Shown here: positions 17,279 through 26,222 of the stretch, piece after piece
How positions within the stretch are numbered: the first letter of the stretch is position 1
Layout of the letters: every line of letters begins with the position of its first letter
Source: RGIG6353 sp964558655
Lineage (GTDB): Bacteria > Bacillota > Clostridia > Oscillospirales > SIG627
Reading direction: 5' to 3'
NCBI GenBank assembly: GCA_964558655.1
Contig: CAZLEX010000012.1
Location: 1-45,196 of the forward strand
Length of the DNA: 45,196 bases
Notes under the pieces: generated by a model
Told to the model about the DNA's origin: nothing
Seen by the model: only the letters and a program-made list of their open reading frames with translations
Databases searched by the model: none
Position numbers and translations under genes: made by a program

Positions 17279-18127
17279 TCACTCGTTAAATATTTTCAAA
17301 GTGTTTTTAAGCCACATAACAGACCAGTCTACCCAGCGGGAATTATATGAATGTTCGCAAGAGACGACCTCACCGGAATCCAGCGATACACCGTGTTCCT
17401 GTTCGGGAAGAATGTGCAGTTCAAACGGAATATTGTTCTTTTTTAAAGCTCTCGCAAAAGCGAGAGAATTTTCACACGGTACACAGGTATCGGCAAATGT
17501 GTGAAAAATGAAAGCCGGAGGAGTTGTTTCGTCAATATGCTCTTCGAGAGAATATTCGTGCAGTCTTTCCTCAGAAGGATTACCGTCTCCGAGTAAATTG
17601 TAAAAAGAATGTATGTGCGGAGAATCAATTCCGGAAATAACAGGGTAGGCGAGTACCATTGCGTCGGGACGGTTGTTCGTTTTGCCTATTTTTTCGGAAA
17701 GTCCTTTTTTGTTCCAGAGTACTCCGGACATAGCCGCCAAATGACCGCCTGCAGAAAAACCGATAACGGCGATTTTTTCCGGATCGGTATGCCATTCTTC
17801 AGCATTGTCTCTTATCATTGAAATTGCCGTGGCGACTTCCGTGAGAGGCAGAGGGAGACGACTGCTTTCGTCGGTCATCGAAAAATTCGGATTTTCCAAA
17901 ATATAGTTTACCGAATAGTAGAGTACAGCCGTATTAAAGCCGTATCCCATATACCGTCTGGCAATCGGTTCGGCTTCTCTCGGCGAACAGTATCCGTATC
18001 CGCCACCGGGACATACCAGCATAAAAGGACGCTTGTGGTGAGAGTATTCTCCGGCATCATCGCACAAGAATACTTCGAGGTAAACTTTATCGGTAAAATT
18101 GTGCAAGAAAATCTTTTTTGTTTCCAT
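17279..18127 (-). CDS. Alpha/beta hydrolase, esterase/acetyl-xylan-esterase-like
   Basis: A 282-aa serine hydrolase of the BD-FAE/endo-xylanase-associated esterase type. Oxyanion-hole motif: VCPGGGYGYCSPREAEPIA. Nucleophile Ser: GFSAGGHLAA. The acid lies in HTFADTCVP and the His in PEQEHGVS. No signal peptide is present, so it should act in the cytoplasm on small acyl or acetyl esters, perhaps imported oligosaccharides. It sits 10 bp upstream of pgi and 9 bp downstream of the glutamine synthetase. The exact substrate cannot be read from the sequence. Confidence 0.88.
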   Translation of the reverse strand: METKKIFLHNFTDKVYLEVFLCDDAGEYSHHKRPFMLVCPGGGYGYCSPREAEPIARRYMGYGFNTAVLYYSVNYILENPNFSMTDESSRLPLPLTEVATAISMIRDNAEEWHTDPEKIAVIGFSAGGHLAAMSGVLWNKKGLSEKIGKTNNRPDAMVLAYPVISGIDSPHIHSFYNLLGDGNPSEERLHEYSLEEHIDETTPPAFIFHTFADTCVPCENSLAFARALKKNNIPFELHILPEQEHGVSLDSGEVVSCEHSYNSRWVDWSVMWLKNTLKIFNE

Positions 18128-18136
18128 ATTTTCTCC

Positions 18137-20221
18137 TTAAACTCTGTACAAGAGATCTGTATAAGACGGAATAGGCCATGCGTTTTTGGGAAGCAAAAGT
18201 TCAAGCGTATCACAGTGATTCCTGAGCTCTTCCATAGCCGGAATGACGAGTTCCTTATAACTTACGGAACGCTCTTCGGCATCTTTGACGGCGTAAGCCT
18301 TTTCGTGATTGTATTTAAGTGCGTCCAGTGCTTTTGTCGCTTTTTTCAGACTCTTCAGAATTTTACGCAGTTTAGACTTCATGACAGCGGGATTTTCTCC
18401 CGTTCTGTATACTTCGTTTATGCTGTTTGCGAGTTTTCCGCAATAGTCCATTACGGCCGGAATGATAAGTTCGTTTGCCATATTTTGCATCGTAAGAGAT
18501 TCTATGTTGACGGCTTTTGAATACATTTCCGAGCAAATCTCATGCCTCGAAAGCACTTCGGTTTCGCTCATAACGCCGTGTCGTGAGAAAAGGTCAATAT
18601 TCTTTTTCAGTTTGAGACAGGCAATTGCGTCGGGTGTTGTCGGAATATTTAAAAGTCCTCTTCTTTCGGCTTCCTCTTTCCATTCGTTTGAGTAGTTGTT
18701 TCCGTTGTACAGAATCCTTTTATGCTTGTGAATAAGTTCTCTTATTATGTTTACCGTTTCCTCCGATTTGTCACCGTCGCATTTGTCAAGACGGTCGGCA
18801 ATAAGTCGAAGTTCTTCAGCTACAATCGTGTTGATTATGTAACAAGGGCGGGAAATCGATGCCGACGAACCGCACATACGGAATTCAAATTTATTGCCCG
18901 TGAAAGCACAGGGAGAAGTGCGGTTTCTGTCGGTGGTGTCTTTGTTGAAGGAAGGAACCGAAACCACGCCCATGTTAAGCCTTTCGGAAGTGCGTTTTTC
19001 AACACTGTGAGAGTTCTCGATTGCATCGTAAATTTCACACAGCTCGTCGCCCAAAAATACCGAAATTACGGTAGGTGGAGCTTCATGAGCACCAAGTCTC
19101 GTATCGTTTGAGGCTGTTGCACTTGAAAAACGAAGCAAGTCCTGATATTCGTCAACCCCGGCAATGACCGCTGCGGTAAACAGAAGAAAAGATGTGTTAT
19201 CCGCAGGATTTTTTCCGGGCGAAAAGAGATTTTTTCCCGTATCGGTTGAGAGGGACCAGTTTACATGTTTTCCCGAACCCGACAGCCCTGAAAAAGGCTT
19301 TTCGTGCAAAAGGCACGCCAGCCCTTTTTTCTTTGCGACGGTACGCATAGATTCCATGGTAATTTGGTTTTGGTCACAGGCAATGTTGGCGGTGTCATAT
19401 ATGCAGGCAAGCTCGTGCTGTGCCGGTGCGACCTCGTTGTGCTTTGTTTTTGCGGGAACTCCGAGTGACCAGAGCTCTTCGTCAAGATCGTGCATATAGT
19501 CGGAAATACGCAAACGAAGTCTGCCGTAATAGTGGTCGTCCATTTCCTGACCTTTAGGCGGCATCGCGCCGAACAAAGTGCGGCCGCACAGGAGAAGATC
19601 CAAACGCTTTTCGTATAACTCTCTGTCAATGAGAAAATATTCCTGTTCGGGTCCTACCGACGCACTTACTTTGGTTGTAACACTGTCTCCGAGATGTCTC
19701 AACACTCTGATAGCTTGTGTATTTACAGCTTCCATTGAACGAAGAAGAGGCGTTTTTTTGTCGAGAGCTTCTCCCGTGTATGAGCAAAAAACCGTAGGTA
19801 TATACAGAGTTTTGTCCTTAACGAAAGCGGGAGATGTGCAGTCCCAAGCGGTATATCCTCTTGCTTCGAATGTTGCCCTCAGTCCGCCTGACGGAAAAGA
19901 AGAGGCGTCGGATTCTCCTCGAATAAGCTCTTTACCCGAAAAATCGCAAACGGCACCACCGTCTTTGGAAAAGCCCAAAAAAGAGTCGTGCTTTTCGGCG
20001 GTCATCTCGTTGAGAGGCTGAAACCAATGGGTGAAGTGAGTTGCACCTTTTTCGGTAGCCCATTCCTGCATGGCATGTGCAACATCGTCGGCAATGTCTA
20101 CGCTCAAAGGGATACCTTTTTCGACCGTATCCTTAAGCGTTTTGTAAACATCGGCACTCAGATATTTTTTCATCGCATCATCGTTGAACGAAGCTTTCCC
20201 GTAAATGTCCGTTATATGCAT
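18137..20221 (-). CDS. glnN: Glutamine synthetase, type III
   Basis: ATP-dependent synthesis of glutamine from glutamate and ammonia. At 694 aa it is the large GSIII type, not the ~450-aa GlnA. The N-terminal GSIII-specific domain contains ATHFTHWFQPLNEMTAEKHD. The catalytic core carries GPEQEYFLID (metal ligand Glu), HNEVAPAQHELA and SGSGKHVNWSLST, followed by NDTRLGAHEAPP. The C-terminal ~130 residues are helical, as in the family. An AAGGAG site precedes the start. It is 27 bp downstream of acpP and nearly abuts the esterase gene, so it is likely co-transcribed with both. Confidence 0.96.
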   Translation of the reverse strand: MHITDIYGKASFNDDAMKKYLSADVYKTLKDTVEKGIPLSVDIADDVAHAMQEWATEKGATHFTHWFQPLNEMTAEKHDSFLGFSKDGGAVCDFSGKELIRGESDASSFPSGGLRATFEARGYTAWDCTSPAFVKDKTLYIPTVFCSYTGEALDKKTPLLRSMEAVNTQAIRVLRHLGDSVTTKVSASVGPEQEYFLIDRELYEKRLDLLLCGRTLFGAMPPKGQEMDDHYYGRLRLRISDYMHDLDEELWSLGVPAKTKHNEVAPAQHELACIYDTANIACDQNQITMESMRTVAKKKGLACLLHEKPFSGLSGSGKHVNWSLSTDTGKNLFSPGKNPADNTSFLLFTAAVIAGVDEYQDLLRFSSATASNDTRLGAHEAPPTVISVFLGDELCEIYDAIENSHSVEKRTSERLNMGVVSVPSFNKDTTDRNRTSPCAFTGNKFEFRMCGSSASISRPCYIINTIVAEELRLIADRLDKCDGDKSEETVNIIRELIHKHKRILYNGNNYSNEWKEEAERRGLLNIPTTPDAIACLKLKKNIDLFSRHGVMSETEVLSRHEICSEMYSKAVNIESLTMQNMANELIIPAVMDYCGKLANSINEVYRTGENPAVMKSKLRKILKSLKKATKALDALKYNHEKAYAVKDAEERSVSYKELVIPAMEELRNHCDTLELLLPKNAWPIPSYTDLLYRV

Positions 20222-20248
20222 GATAACTCCTTATGTTAAGCCGATTTT

Positions 20249-20473
20249 TTATTTGTTGGCTTCAATGTATTCGGCAATGTCTCCGACTGTTTTGAGCTTT
20301 GTTACCTCGTCGTCGGGGATAACTACACCGTATTTATCTTCAAGTGTCATGAGAAGTTCAACAATGTCCAGCGAATCCGCTCCCAAATCGTCAATGACGG
20401 AGGTGTCCTCGTTAACCTCATTGGGATCGATTTTAAGTTGTTCGCAAAGTGCTTCAATAATTTCGTTAATCAT
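20249..20473 (-). CDS. acpP: Acyl carrier protein
   Basis: A 74-aa acidic four-helix protein carrying acyl chains on 4'-phosphopantetheine. The attachment Ser is in GADSLDIVELLM, the canonical motif. The flanking helices (VNEDTSVIDDL and EDKYGVVIPDDE) match fatty-acid-synthesis ACPs. The start has GGAAGGAG upstream and its own promoter at 20518-20546. It is separate from any fab genes here; instead it heads an operon with glutamine synthetase, esterase and pgi. Whether it serves fatty-acid synthesis or another pathway cannot be said. Confidence 0.95.
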   Translation of the reverse strand: MINEIIEALCEQLKIDPNEVNEDTSVIDDLGADSLDIVELLMTLEDKYGVVIPDDEVTKLKTVGDIAEYIEANK

Positions 20474-20517
20474 ATATACTCCTTCCTGAAGAAAAAATCT
20501 TCACTTAATCTTAGACA

Positions 20518-20546
20518 AGTTTACACTTTTTTTAAAATATTGTCAA
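20518..20546 (-). promoter_or_regulatory. Promoter for the acpP operon
   Basis: Minus strand TTGACA (20541-20546), 17-bp spacer, TAAACT (20518-20523). It is divergent from the promoter at 20621-20649. Confidence 0.8.
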
Positions 20547-20620
20547 TAGCAAAAGCAAATTTAAAGTCATGATGAAGGAAAAAAGCGTTTCTTTTAGATT
20601 TAATGTTTACATGAAATGAC

Positions 20621-20649
20621 TTGACGCATTTTTTACATGGGTGTATAAT
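20621..20649 (+). promoter_or_regulatory. Promoter for the SLH phosphodiester glycosidase
   Basis: Plus strand TTGACG (20621-20626), 17-bp spacer, perfect TATAAT (20644-20649), ~33 bp before the start codon at 20682. Confidence 0.8.
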
Positions 20650-20681
20650 TAATACGATAATTCAATACGGTCGGTGATACT

Positions 20682-23540
20682 ATGAAAAAAATAATTTCTC
20701 TTGCATTAAGCTTTCTCTTTTGCCTGAATTTGATTTTTTCTTCGGCACAGGGATTGTACAATACATATTTTGAAACTTTCAGGCCCATAACTTCGGATTT
20801 GAACTATGTGTCATATTACGGTGAAGATTCCGATGCCGATATACAAACCGTTCACATTCTCGAATATACTTCGGGCAACGGAACTTTACCTTATGTGGCG
20901 TGGGGATCGTCACTTATGTCGTTCAATACCGTATCTTCGATGATGAAACAGACACTTTCACATTCCCTTAATGCCGTTGCCGGAATAAACGGAGATTTTT
21001 ACAGTTTTTATACAGGTATACCCCTTAGCGTGATTATTTCCGACGGTAAGGTTATATCTTCGGATGCGGGAAATAATGCAATAGGTTTTTATCCCGACGG
21101 CAGCGTTATCGTAGGTACTCCGAATATGAGTATTGAATTAAGCTTTAACTATACGGAAGAAAAGCCCGAAGAGTCCGAGAGCGTTACGGAAGAAGATACC
21201 GAAAAGACGGATATGTCTTTTACCGCCGATGAAAGTGACGGCGGTGAGCAAGACATTACAGATGAGAGCAGACACTCTTTGTCATATTCATCTCAGGTGC
21301 ATTTTAACAAATATCCTACGGTATATTCGGCATATTTGACAGACTCCGACTATTCGGATTCCACGGGATCCTCTTTTCAGTGTCTTGAATTTGTCATGAC
21401 CGCCGAGTCCGATATTGTTGCAGGTACCGATGTGAAATTTACCGTTCTGGAAATATACGATACAGAGGGTAATACTTCGATACCCGAAGGAGCTTTTGTA
21501 CTTACGGTTCCGAAAGTTCTGAAAGATTTTTCCGTGTTTGAAAAAATAAAAGTCGGGGATACGCTTACTCTTTCCGTCAGATGTGACGAGGAATGGGAAG
21601 GAGTCGAAACGGCTATAGGCGGCGGAGATATTTTCGTTCAGGACGGAAATTTTCTTCCTGAAACAGTAAATGAATTTCACGAGATGTACGCAAATGCAAG
21701 AAGTGCGGTAGGCGTTCGGGAAGACGGTAGCGTGTTTTTCCTCACATTCGACGGTGACGGAAAAAACGGCAGGGGAGTGAGCCTTGCCGAGCTTGGAGAA
21801 TTTATGATATCGCAGGGAGCCGTTTTTGCACTTAATCTTGACGGCGGCGGTTCATCGACTGTTGCTGTATCCTTTCCGGAAGAAAATACGATAGAGGTAG
21901 TAAACAACCCGAAAGACACAACGGCAAGAAGAGTTTCCAATGCGTTTCTGTTTATAAATGCTTACGAAGACAGTGAAAATCCGTCGTTTGTGAGTTTTGA
22001 CACATATAAGACATTTCTTCTTTCGGGTTCTTCATTGGACATTCAGCCGACAATTTTCAGCTCTTCGGGAAGTGCCGTGCGGTTGCAGTATTACGATGTG
22101 AAATATACATCGTCCAATTCTTCATCTTATTTTGATGACGGAATATATTATTCTTCCGACGGAACATATACCGACCGTTTCACTGCCTATTTTGAATTTC
22201 CCGACAGTACCGTCGAGGCTTACGGGGTTATTAATGTTACCGATGTTATTGACAGTTTGGAACTTGAAGAAAACAGTGCGGTTTTGGCAAGCACAGATAC
22301 TTTTACTCTTTCGTTTAATGTATCAAGATACGGAATACCCGTGTCTTCTTCTCCCAATGTATTCGTATACAGCGTAACCGATGACAGTTCCGATGAGAAC
22401 TACGAACTTTCCGACGGAATTCTCTTTGAAAACGATTACATAATCGTTGCGAGCGACGGAACGGTCAGTGCCAAAGAAGTGCCTGTTTTCACCGAAGCCG
22501 AGCTGGTTATATCTTATAAGGATAAGGAATGTAAATTAAAGCTTTATTTCGGGAAAGAACCGGATACTATCGAAGATTTTGAATACGAAACCGTTTTGGA
22601 TGATTTCGCAAATTCTTCCGATATTTCTTTGGCATCTGGATACAAATCCGAAAAAGCACTGTATTCAAAAACCGGAATACTTTCGTACAAACAGCCGAAA
22701 AAACTTGATATTAAACCGAAATATGTCACGGTTTTTGTCAAAGGAACATATTCGGAAGATTTGTCGCTCGTTATAAGAGATAGTGAAAAAACTTATGTTG
22801 TCCCTTACGGCATTTATAAAGATTATTCGGCGATTACCGGCTGGGTACAGCTTTTTGCGGCGATACCCGAAGACACTCACGGCAACATTGAAATTTTGTC
22901 TTTGACATACACCGAAAAAGAGAGTGTTGTTACGGTTGATTCATTTGCTTCGCATTACGGTTGGTCTGAAGAGCCGTTTTCCGATATTTCGGGAACATGG
23001 TCGCACGATTATATAATACAGCTTTACGATATGGGAATTGTCGACGGATATTTTGAAGACGGAGAGACTGTCTTTAAGCCGAATAACAATATAACCCGTG
23101 CCGAATTTGCAAAAATGCTCGCATCTTATTTAAGTCTTGATATCAAAAGTTACTCATCGTATGGTACTGACTTTTCCGATGCCGATGCCATTGCGGAATG
23201 GGCGGCTGAATATATAATGGCTTTGTCCAGCGAAGGATATATGAACGGCAAGCCGGCTGATGACGGAAGTATCGTTTTCGATTCCGACAGCTATATAACC
23301 CGTGAGGAAGCGATGTATGTGCTTTCAAAGTTGCTTGAAGTTACATCTGAGACGGATTTGTTTGATTTTTCCGACGGAGACAGTATTCAGGAATGGGCGT
23401 TTGAAGCCGTTAAAAAAGTTGTGAATGCCGGAATTGTTACAGGATTTGATGATGGGACGATTCGTGCGGGTTCTCCCGTAACGCGTGCACAGATGTGTAC
23501 AATGTTTACGAGACTCTGGAACGCTTCGGAGAATTTTTGA
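20682..23540 (+). CDS. S-layer-anchored phosphodiester glycosidase (NAGPA-like)
   Basis: A 952-aa secreted protein with a signal peptide (~1-24). A NAGPA-type phosphodiester glycosidase domain spans ~75-425: AGINGDFYSFYTG, then RSAVGVREDGSVFF and FALNLDGGGSSTV, the family's conserved DGGGS loop. Between the first two motifs is an acidic low-complexity stretch (~165-205). Residues ~430-760 look like beta-rich Ig-type domains. Three SLH repeats fill the C-terminus from ~766 (NNITRAEFAKMLASYL; YITREEAMYVLSKLL; PVTRAQMCTMFTRLW), which should bind pyruvylated wall polysaccharide. A likely role is removing alpha-GlcNAc-phosphodiester or similar decorations from surface glycans. The substrate is not known. 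Confidence 0.88.
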   Translation: MKKIISLALSFLFCLNLIFSSAQGLYNTYFETFRPITSDLNYVSYYGEDSDADIQTVHILEYTSGNGTLPYVAWGSSLMSFNTVSSMMKQTLSHSLNAVAGINGDFYSFYTGIPLSVIISDGKVISSDAGNNAIGFYPDGSVIVGTPNMSIELSFNYTEEKPEESESVTEEDTEKTDMSFTADESDGGEQDITDESRHSLSYSSQVHFNKYPTVYSAYLTDSDYSDSTGSSFQCLEFVMTAESDIVAGTDVKFTVLEIYDTEGNTSIPEGAFVLTVPKVLKDFSVFEKIKVGDTLTLSVRCDEEWEGVETAIGGGDIFVQDGNFLPETVNEFHEMYANARSAVGVREDGSVFFLTFDGDGKNGRGVSLAELGEFMISQGAVFALNLDGGGSSTVAVSFPEENTIEVVNNPKDTTARRVSNAFLFINAYEDSENPSFVSFDTYKTFLLSGSSLDIQPTIFSSSGSAVRLQYYDVKYTSSNSSSYFDDGIYYSSDGTYTDRFTAYFEFPDSTVEAYGVINVTDVIDSLELEENSAVLASTDTFTLSFNVSRYGIPVSSSPNVFVYSVTDDSSDENYELSDGILFENDYIIVASDGTVSAKEVPVFTEAELVISYKDKECKLKLYFGKEPDTIEDFEYETVLDDFANSSDISLASGYKSEKALYSKTGILSYKQPKKLDIKPKYVTVFVKGTYSEDLSLVIRDSEKTYVVPYGIYKDYSAITGWVQLFAAIPEDTHGNIEILSLTYTEKESVVTVDSFASHYGWSEEPFSDISGTWSHDYIIQLYDMGIVDGYFEDGETVFKPNNNITRAEFAKMLASYLSLDIKSYSSYGTDFSDADAIAEWAAEYIMALSSEGYMNGKPADDGSIVFDSDSYITREEAMYVLSKLLEVTSETDLFDFSDGDSIQEWAFEAVKKVVNAGIVTGFDDGTIRAGSPVTRAQMCTMFTRLWNASENF

Positions 23541-23558
23541 TTGCCCGATACTTTTTGT

Positions 23559-23587
23559 TTGACAAACATACAACTCTATGATACAAT
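23559..23587 (+). promoter_or_regulatory. Promoter for the ECF sigma / lipoprotein operon
   Basis: Perfect TTGACA (23559-23564), 17-bp spacer, TACAAT (23582-23587). It leaves a ~90-nt A-rich leader before the sigma gene. This is a vegetative-type promoter; a second, ECF-type autoregulated promoter could not be recognised with confidence. Confidence 0.75.
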
Positions 23588-23677
23588 AAACAACGGCAAA
23601 AAAATTTTAAAAAAATTTCAAAAAAAATGTGACTTTATGATATGCTCGTGCGTTTTTATTAGTGAGAGGGAGAAAAA

Positions 23678-24172
23678 ATGACGGAAAACGATAAGCGTCG
23701 GGAACGACTCGCTGTTCTCTTTTCAAAGTATTCGGACCTCTTGTACCGTATAGCCCTTGTCCGTCTGCAGAACAAGCACGACGCCGAAGACGCAGTTCAG
23801 GATACTTTTGTCAAATACCTTACGGCTTCTTTCGAATACTCCGGAGATATCGAAGAAAAAGCGTGGTTAATAAAGGTTCTCGACAATAAGTGTCGCGATT
23901 TGCACAGGCGAAAAAAAATACGCGAGCATCTCTCACTTGAAGATATCTGCGAATTATGTGCCGAAGATGAAGTTTCGGTCGGTGTGTTTACCGCAATATC
24001 CGAGCTTTCCGAGAAATTTCGCACTGTTATTGTTTTGCACTATTTGGAAGGGTTTTCGGTTGAAGAAATTTCCGTGTCGCTCTCTCTTACAAAATCTGCC
24101 GTAAAAATGAGGCTTATGAGAGGGAGAGAGGAACTTTCGAAAATACTCGGAAAGGAGAATAACGGTGTTTGA
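23678..24172 (+). CDS. ECF-type RNA polymerase sigma factor
   Basis: A 164-aa protein with the two ECF domains only. Region 2 (~10-75) includes LLYRIALVRLQNKHDAEDAV and QDTFVKYL. Region 4 (~105-160) includes LHYLEGFSVEEISVSLSLTK followed by SAVKMRLMRGREEL. It should direct polymerase to a small regulon. A GAGGGAG site precedes the ATG. The gene overlaps the next one by 8 nt, the usual sigma/anti-sigma arrangement. Two related lipoprotein genes follow and are plausible regulon members or signal sensors. Confidence 0.92.
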   Translation: MTENDKRRERLAVLFSKYSDLLYRIALVRLQNKHDAEDAVQDTFVKYLTASFEYSGDIEEKAWLIKVLDNKCRDLHRRKKIREHLSLEDICELCAEDEVSVGVFTAISELSEKFRTVIVLHYLEGFSVEEISVSLSLTKSAVKMRLMRGREELSKILGKENNGV

Positions 24173-24764
24173 TGACGGCGAAAAATCCGCTTGGAAAAAA
24201 ATTCATGCTCCCGGCGAGATTTTGTTTGCGGCTGAGAAAAAGCTGACGGATTCGGAAAAAACGCATAAAGGCAAAAGAAGCGGTTTTATAAAAATCCTTG
24301 AAGTTTCGGCTTCTGCGGCGGCAGTGTTGGCAATTTTAGTCGGGATAGTGCTGTTTTCCCGCAGACCCGATTTAAATGTTTATATCAACGGCTCAACGCC
24401 TTTGACCGACGAAGAAACTTCGCTTGTAATAACGGGAACAGATGCTCTGCCGAGAGTTGTTGCGTATACCGCACAAACTGAAGAACTGTGCACCGCCGAA
24501 TTTAATATCGAACTCGGCAAAAAAACAAAAATTACGGTAAGCGAGGGAACGGCTGAGTTTTTTGCGTCCGACGGTACCGCACTTTTTTCGGGCAGTGAAT
24601 ATGAGGCAGACGGAAATGTACTGATTGTTTGGACATATTGCGTTCCCGATGAAGAATCACAGCTCGTGATGACACTTGCCGATTCGAAAAACGAATATGA
24701 GGTAATACTCAAGCATTATCCCGATGAGACGATGCGTACTGTAAAATTTATAAAAAAAGATTGA
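24165..24764 (+). CDS. Probable membrane anti-sigma factor
   Basis: A 199-aa single-pass membrane protein starting at GTG (24165), with AAAGGAG just upstream inside the sigma gene. The cytoplasmic part (~1-43) is short and charged. One membrane segment lies at ~45-65 (SASAAAVLAILVGIVLFS). The outer part (~66-199) is beta-strand-rich (EETSLVITGTDALPRVVAY; ESQLVMTLADSKNEYEV). No zinc-binding HxxxCxxC anti-sigma motif is present, so the assignment rests on coupling to the sigma gene and on topology. An alternative is a sigma-associated surface sensor without true anti-sigma activity. Confidence 0.65.
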   Translation: MFDDGEKSAWKKIHAPGEILFAAEKKLTDSEKTHKGKRSGFIKILEVSASAAAVLAILVGIVLFSRRPDLNVYINGSTPLTDEETSLVITGTDALPRVVAYTAQTEELCTAEFNIELGKKTKITVSEGTAEFFASDGTALFSGSEYEADGNVLIVWTYCVPDEESQLVMTLADSKNEYEVILKHYPDETMRTVKFIKKD

Positions 24765-24780
24765 AACAAGGGAGATAAAC

Positions 24781-25587
24781 ATGAAAAAAATATTTGCGAT
24801 TATTTTGGCATTACTTACGATTTTAGCTTTTACAGCTTGTACTTCCGAAGATAAAAATAACGATGCCGGTGATATAAAAGACAATGTAAATTCGGAAACA
24901 CCGAACACACCCACAGAACCCGATACACCCGCAGAACCTGATACACCCGCAGAACCCGATACACCCGCAGAACCCGATACACCCGCAGAACCTGATACAC
25001 CCGCAGAACCCGATACACCCGCNNNNNNNNNNNNNNNNNNNNNNNNNNNNNNNNNNNNNNNNNNNNNNNNNNNNNNNNNNNNNNNNNNNNNNNNNNNNNN
25101 NNNNNNNNNNNNNNNNNNNNNNGCAGAACCCGATACACCCGCAGAACCCGATACACCCGCAGAACCCGATACACCTGCAGAACCTGATACGACACCTGCC
25201 AATGTTCTTCTTAAAGACTTTTTAAACCTTATGGATACCGCCGAAGACAAGAGTGCACCGGCTATTTCCGAAGCACTTTCTCAAAATCCGATACTTCCGT
25301 TTTTTATGGTTTCCGACAGTGTCGAAGAGGGCTGGTTGCAAGGATTTAGAGAAGAAATACACGGCTTTAAATCCGCCGCTACTTTCAGACCTATGATAGG
25401 TTCTATACCTTTCATGGGATATGTATTTGAACTTGAGGAAAATGCTGATGTTACAGCTTTTGTGAATACACTTAAAGAAAAAGCCAATTTGCGTTGGATG
25501 GTATGCGTTGAGGCTGACGAAATCGTTTGTGAAGCAAAAGGTAATACCGTATTTTTCTGTATGGCAAAATTTTCTTTTGAAGATTAA
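24781..25587 (+). CDS. Lipoprotein with hexapeptide-repeat linker, interrupted by assembly gap
   Basis: A predicted lipoprotein: signal peptide MKKIFAIILALLTI with lipobox-like FTAC at ~residue 20. An acidic stretch leads into tandem E-P-D-T-P-A hexapeptides (~43-140, length uncertain). The C-terminal ~125-residue domain (LLKDFLNLMDTAEDKSAPAI to FFCMAKFSFED) is shared with the next gene. The repeat should be a rigid Pro-rich stalk lifting the domain off the membrane. A 100-N gap at 25023-25122 lies inside the repeat, so total length and even the reading frame across the gap are unproven. It is 16 bp downstream of the probable anti-sigma gene. Confidence 0.75.
   Translation: MKKIFAIILALLTILAFTACTSEDKNNDAGDIKDNVNSETPNTPTEPDTPAEPDTPAEPDTPAEPDTPAEPDTPAEPDTPXXXXXXXXXXXXXXXXXXXXXXXXXXXXXXXXXXAEPDTPAEPDTPAEPDTPAEPDTTPANVLLKDFLNLMDTAEDKSAPAISEALSQNPILPFFMVSDSVEEGWLQGFREEIHGFKSAATFRPMIGSIPFMGYVFELEENADVTAFVNTLKEKANLRWMVCVEADEIVCEAKGNTVFFCMAKFSFED
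24913..25190 (+). repeat. 18-bp tandem repeat array encoding E-P-D-T-P-A
   Basis: Units of GCAGAACCCGATACACCC with C/T variants occur about six times before and about four times after the gap. The array is purely coding, with all units in the same frame. Confidence 0.85.
25023..25122. other. Assembly gap of 100 N
   Basis: Exactly 100 N bases interrupt the 18-bp tandem repeat. The preceding unit breaks after 2 nt and a new unit starts directly after the gap. An unbroken array would need 16 + 18k missing bases, and 100 does not fit, so this is a placeholder length. Confidence 0.97.
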
Positions 25588-25613
25588 TTTTTTAAACACA
25601 GGAGAGGGGAACT

Positions 25614-26210
25614 ATGAAAAAACTTTTAGTACTCATGTTGGCTGCGATTATGGTATTTGCTATGGTTGCTTGCAGTAAGGACGAGGCTTCCGATGACGAC
25701 ACACAGGGTGATGTCAAAACCTCCGACACAAATAAGACAACCACATCGAACAAAACAAACAATACCGATAATACGGCAAAAACCGATGCCGATGAAGAAA
25801 AAGAGGCGTCTGTTTCCAATACCCTTTTTGCTTCGCTTTACGCCGACGAAAAAAAGGATAAGGGAGATGCACAGTATTTTGCCGAGCTTGTTAATGAAAG
25901 CTCACTGATACCTTTTGCCCTTTTTACCGAAAAAGTCGAGACGGGGAAACTTGACGGCTTTAAATCGGAAATCAGCGGCTTTGAATCTGCGGTATGTATA
26001 AAGCCTCAGGTTGCAAGTCCGTTTATTCTCTATCTGTTTACATTTGCGGAAGACACAGAGGAAAGTGTGAAAACCGAATTTATAGCGAACCTCAAAACCG
26101 CCGCCGACCTGAATTGGATGGAATTTTCGTCGGCTGAAGAAGTTGTTTGTCAGTCGCTCAACGCCAACACGGTATTTTTCTGTATGGCGAGACATTCGTT
26201 TGCAAAATGA
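25614..26210 (+). CDS. Lipoprotein, paralogue of the preceding gene
   Basis: A 198-aa predicted lipoprotein: signal peptide MKKLLVLMLAAIMVFAM and lipobox-like MVAC (Cys at ~20), then a Thr/Asn/Lys/Asp-rich linker (~22-70). The C-terminal domain (~73-198) matches that of the previous protein. Shared landmarks are GFKSEISGFESAV against GFREEIHGFKSAA, LNWMEFSSAEEVVC against LRWMVCVEADEIVC, and NTVFFCMA in both. This copy has a disordered linker in place of the Pro repeats. No known domain was recognised. It is 26 bp after its paralogue, has an AGGAGAGGGG site and is followed by a strong terminator. Confidence 0.8.
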   Translation: MKKLLVLMLAAIMVFAMVACSKDEASDDDTQGDVKTSDTNKTTTSNKTNNTDNTAKTDADEEKEASVSNTLFASLYADEKKDKGDAQYFAELVNESSLIPFALFTEKVETGKLDGFKSEISGFESAVCIKPQVASPFILYLFTFAEDTEESVKTEFIANLKTAADLNWMEFSSAEEVVCQSLNANTVFFCMARHSFAK

Positions 26211-26222
26211 TTTTGATTTGAC

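Noticed and set aside
24913..25190. Regular repeats resembling a CRISPR array
   Set aside because: The units are contiguous 18-bp in-frame codons without spacers and encode a Pro-rich stalk.
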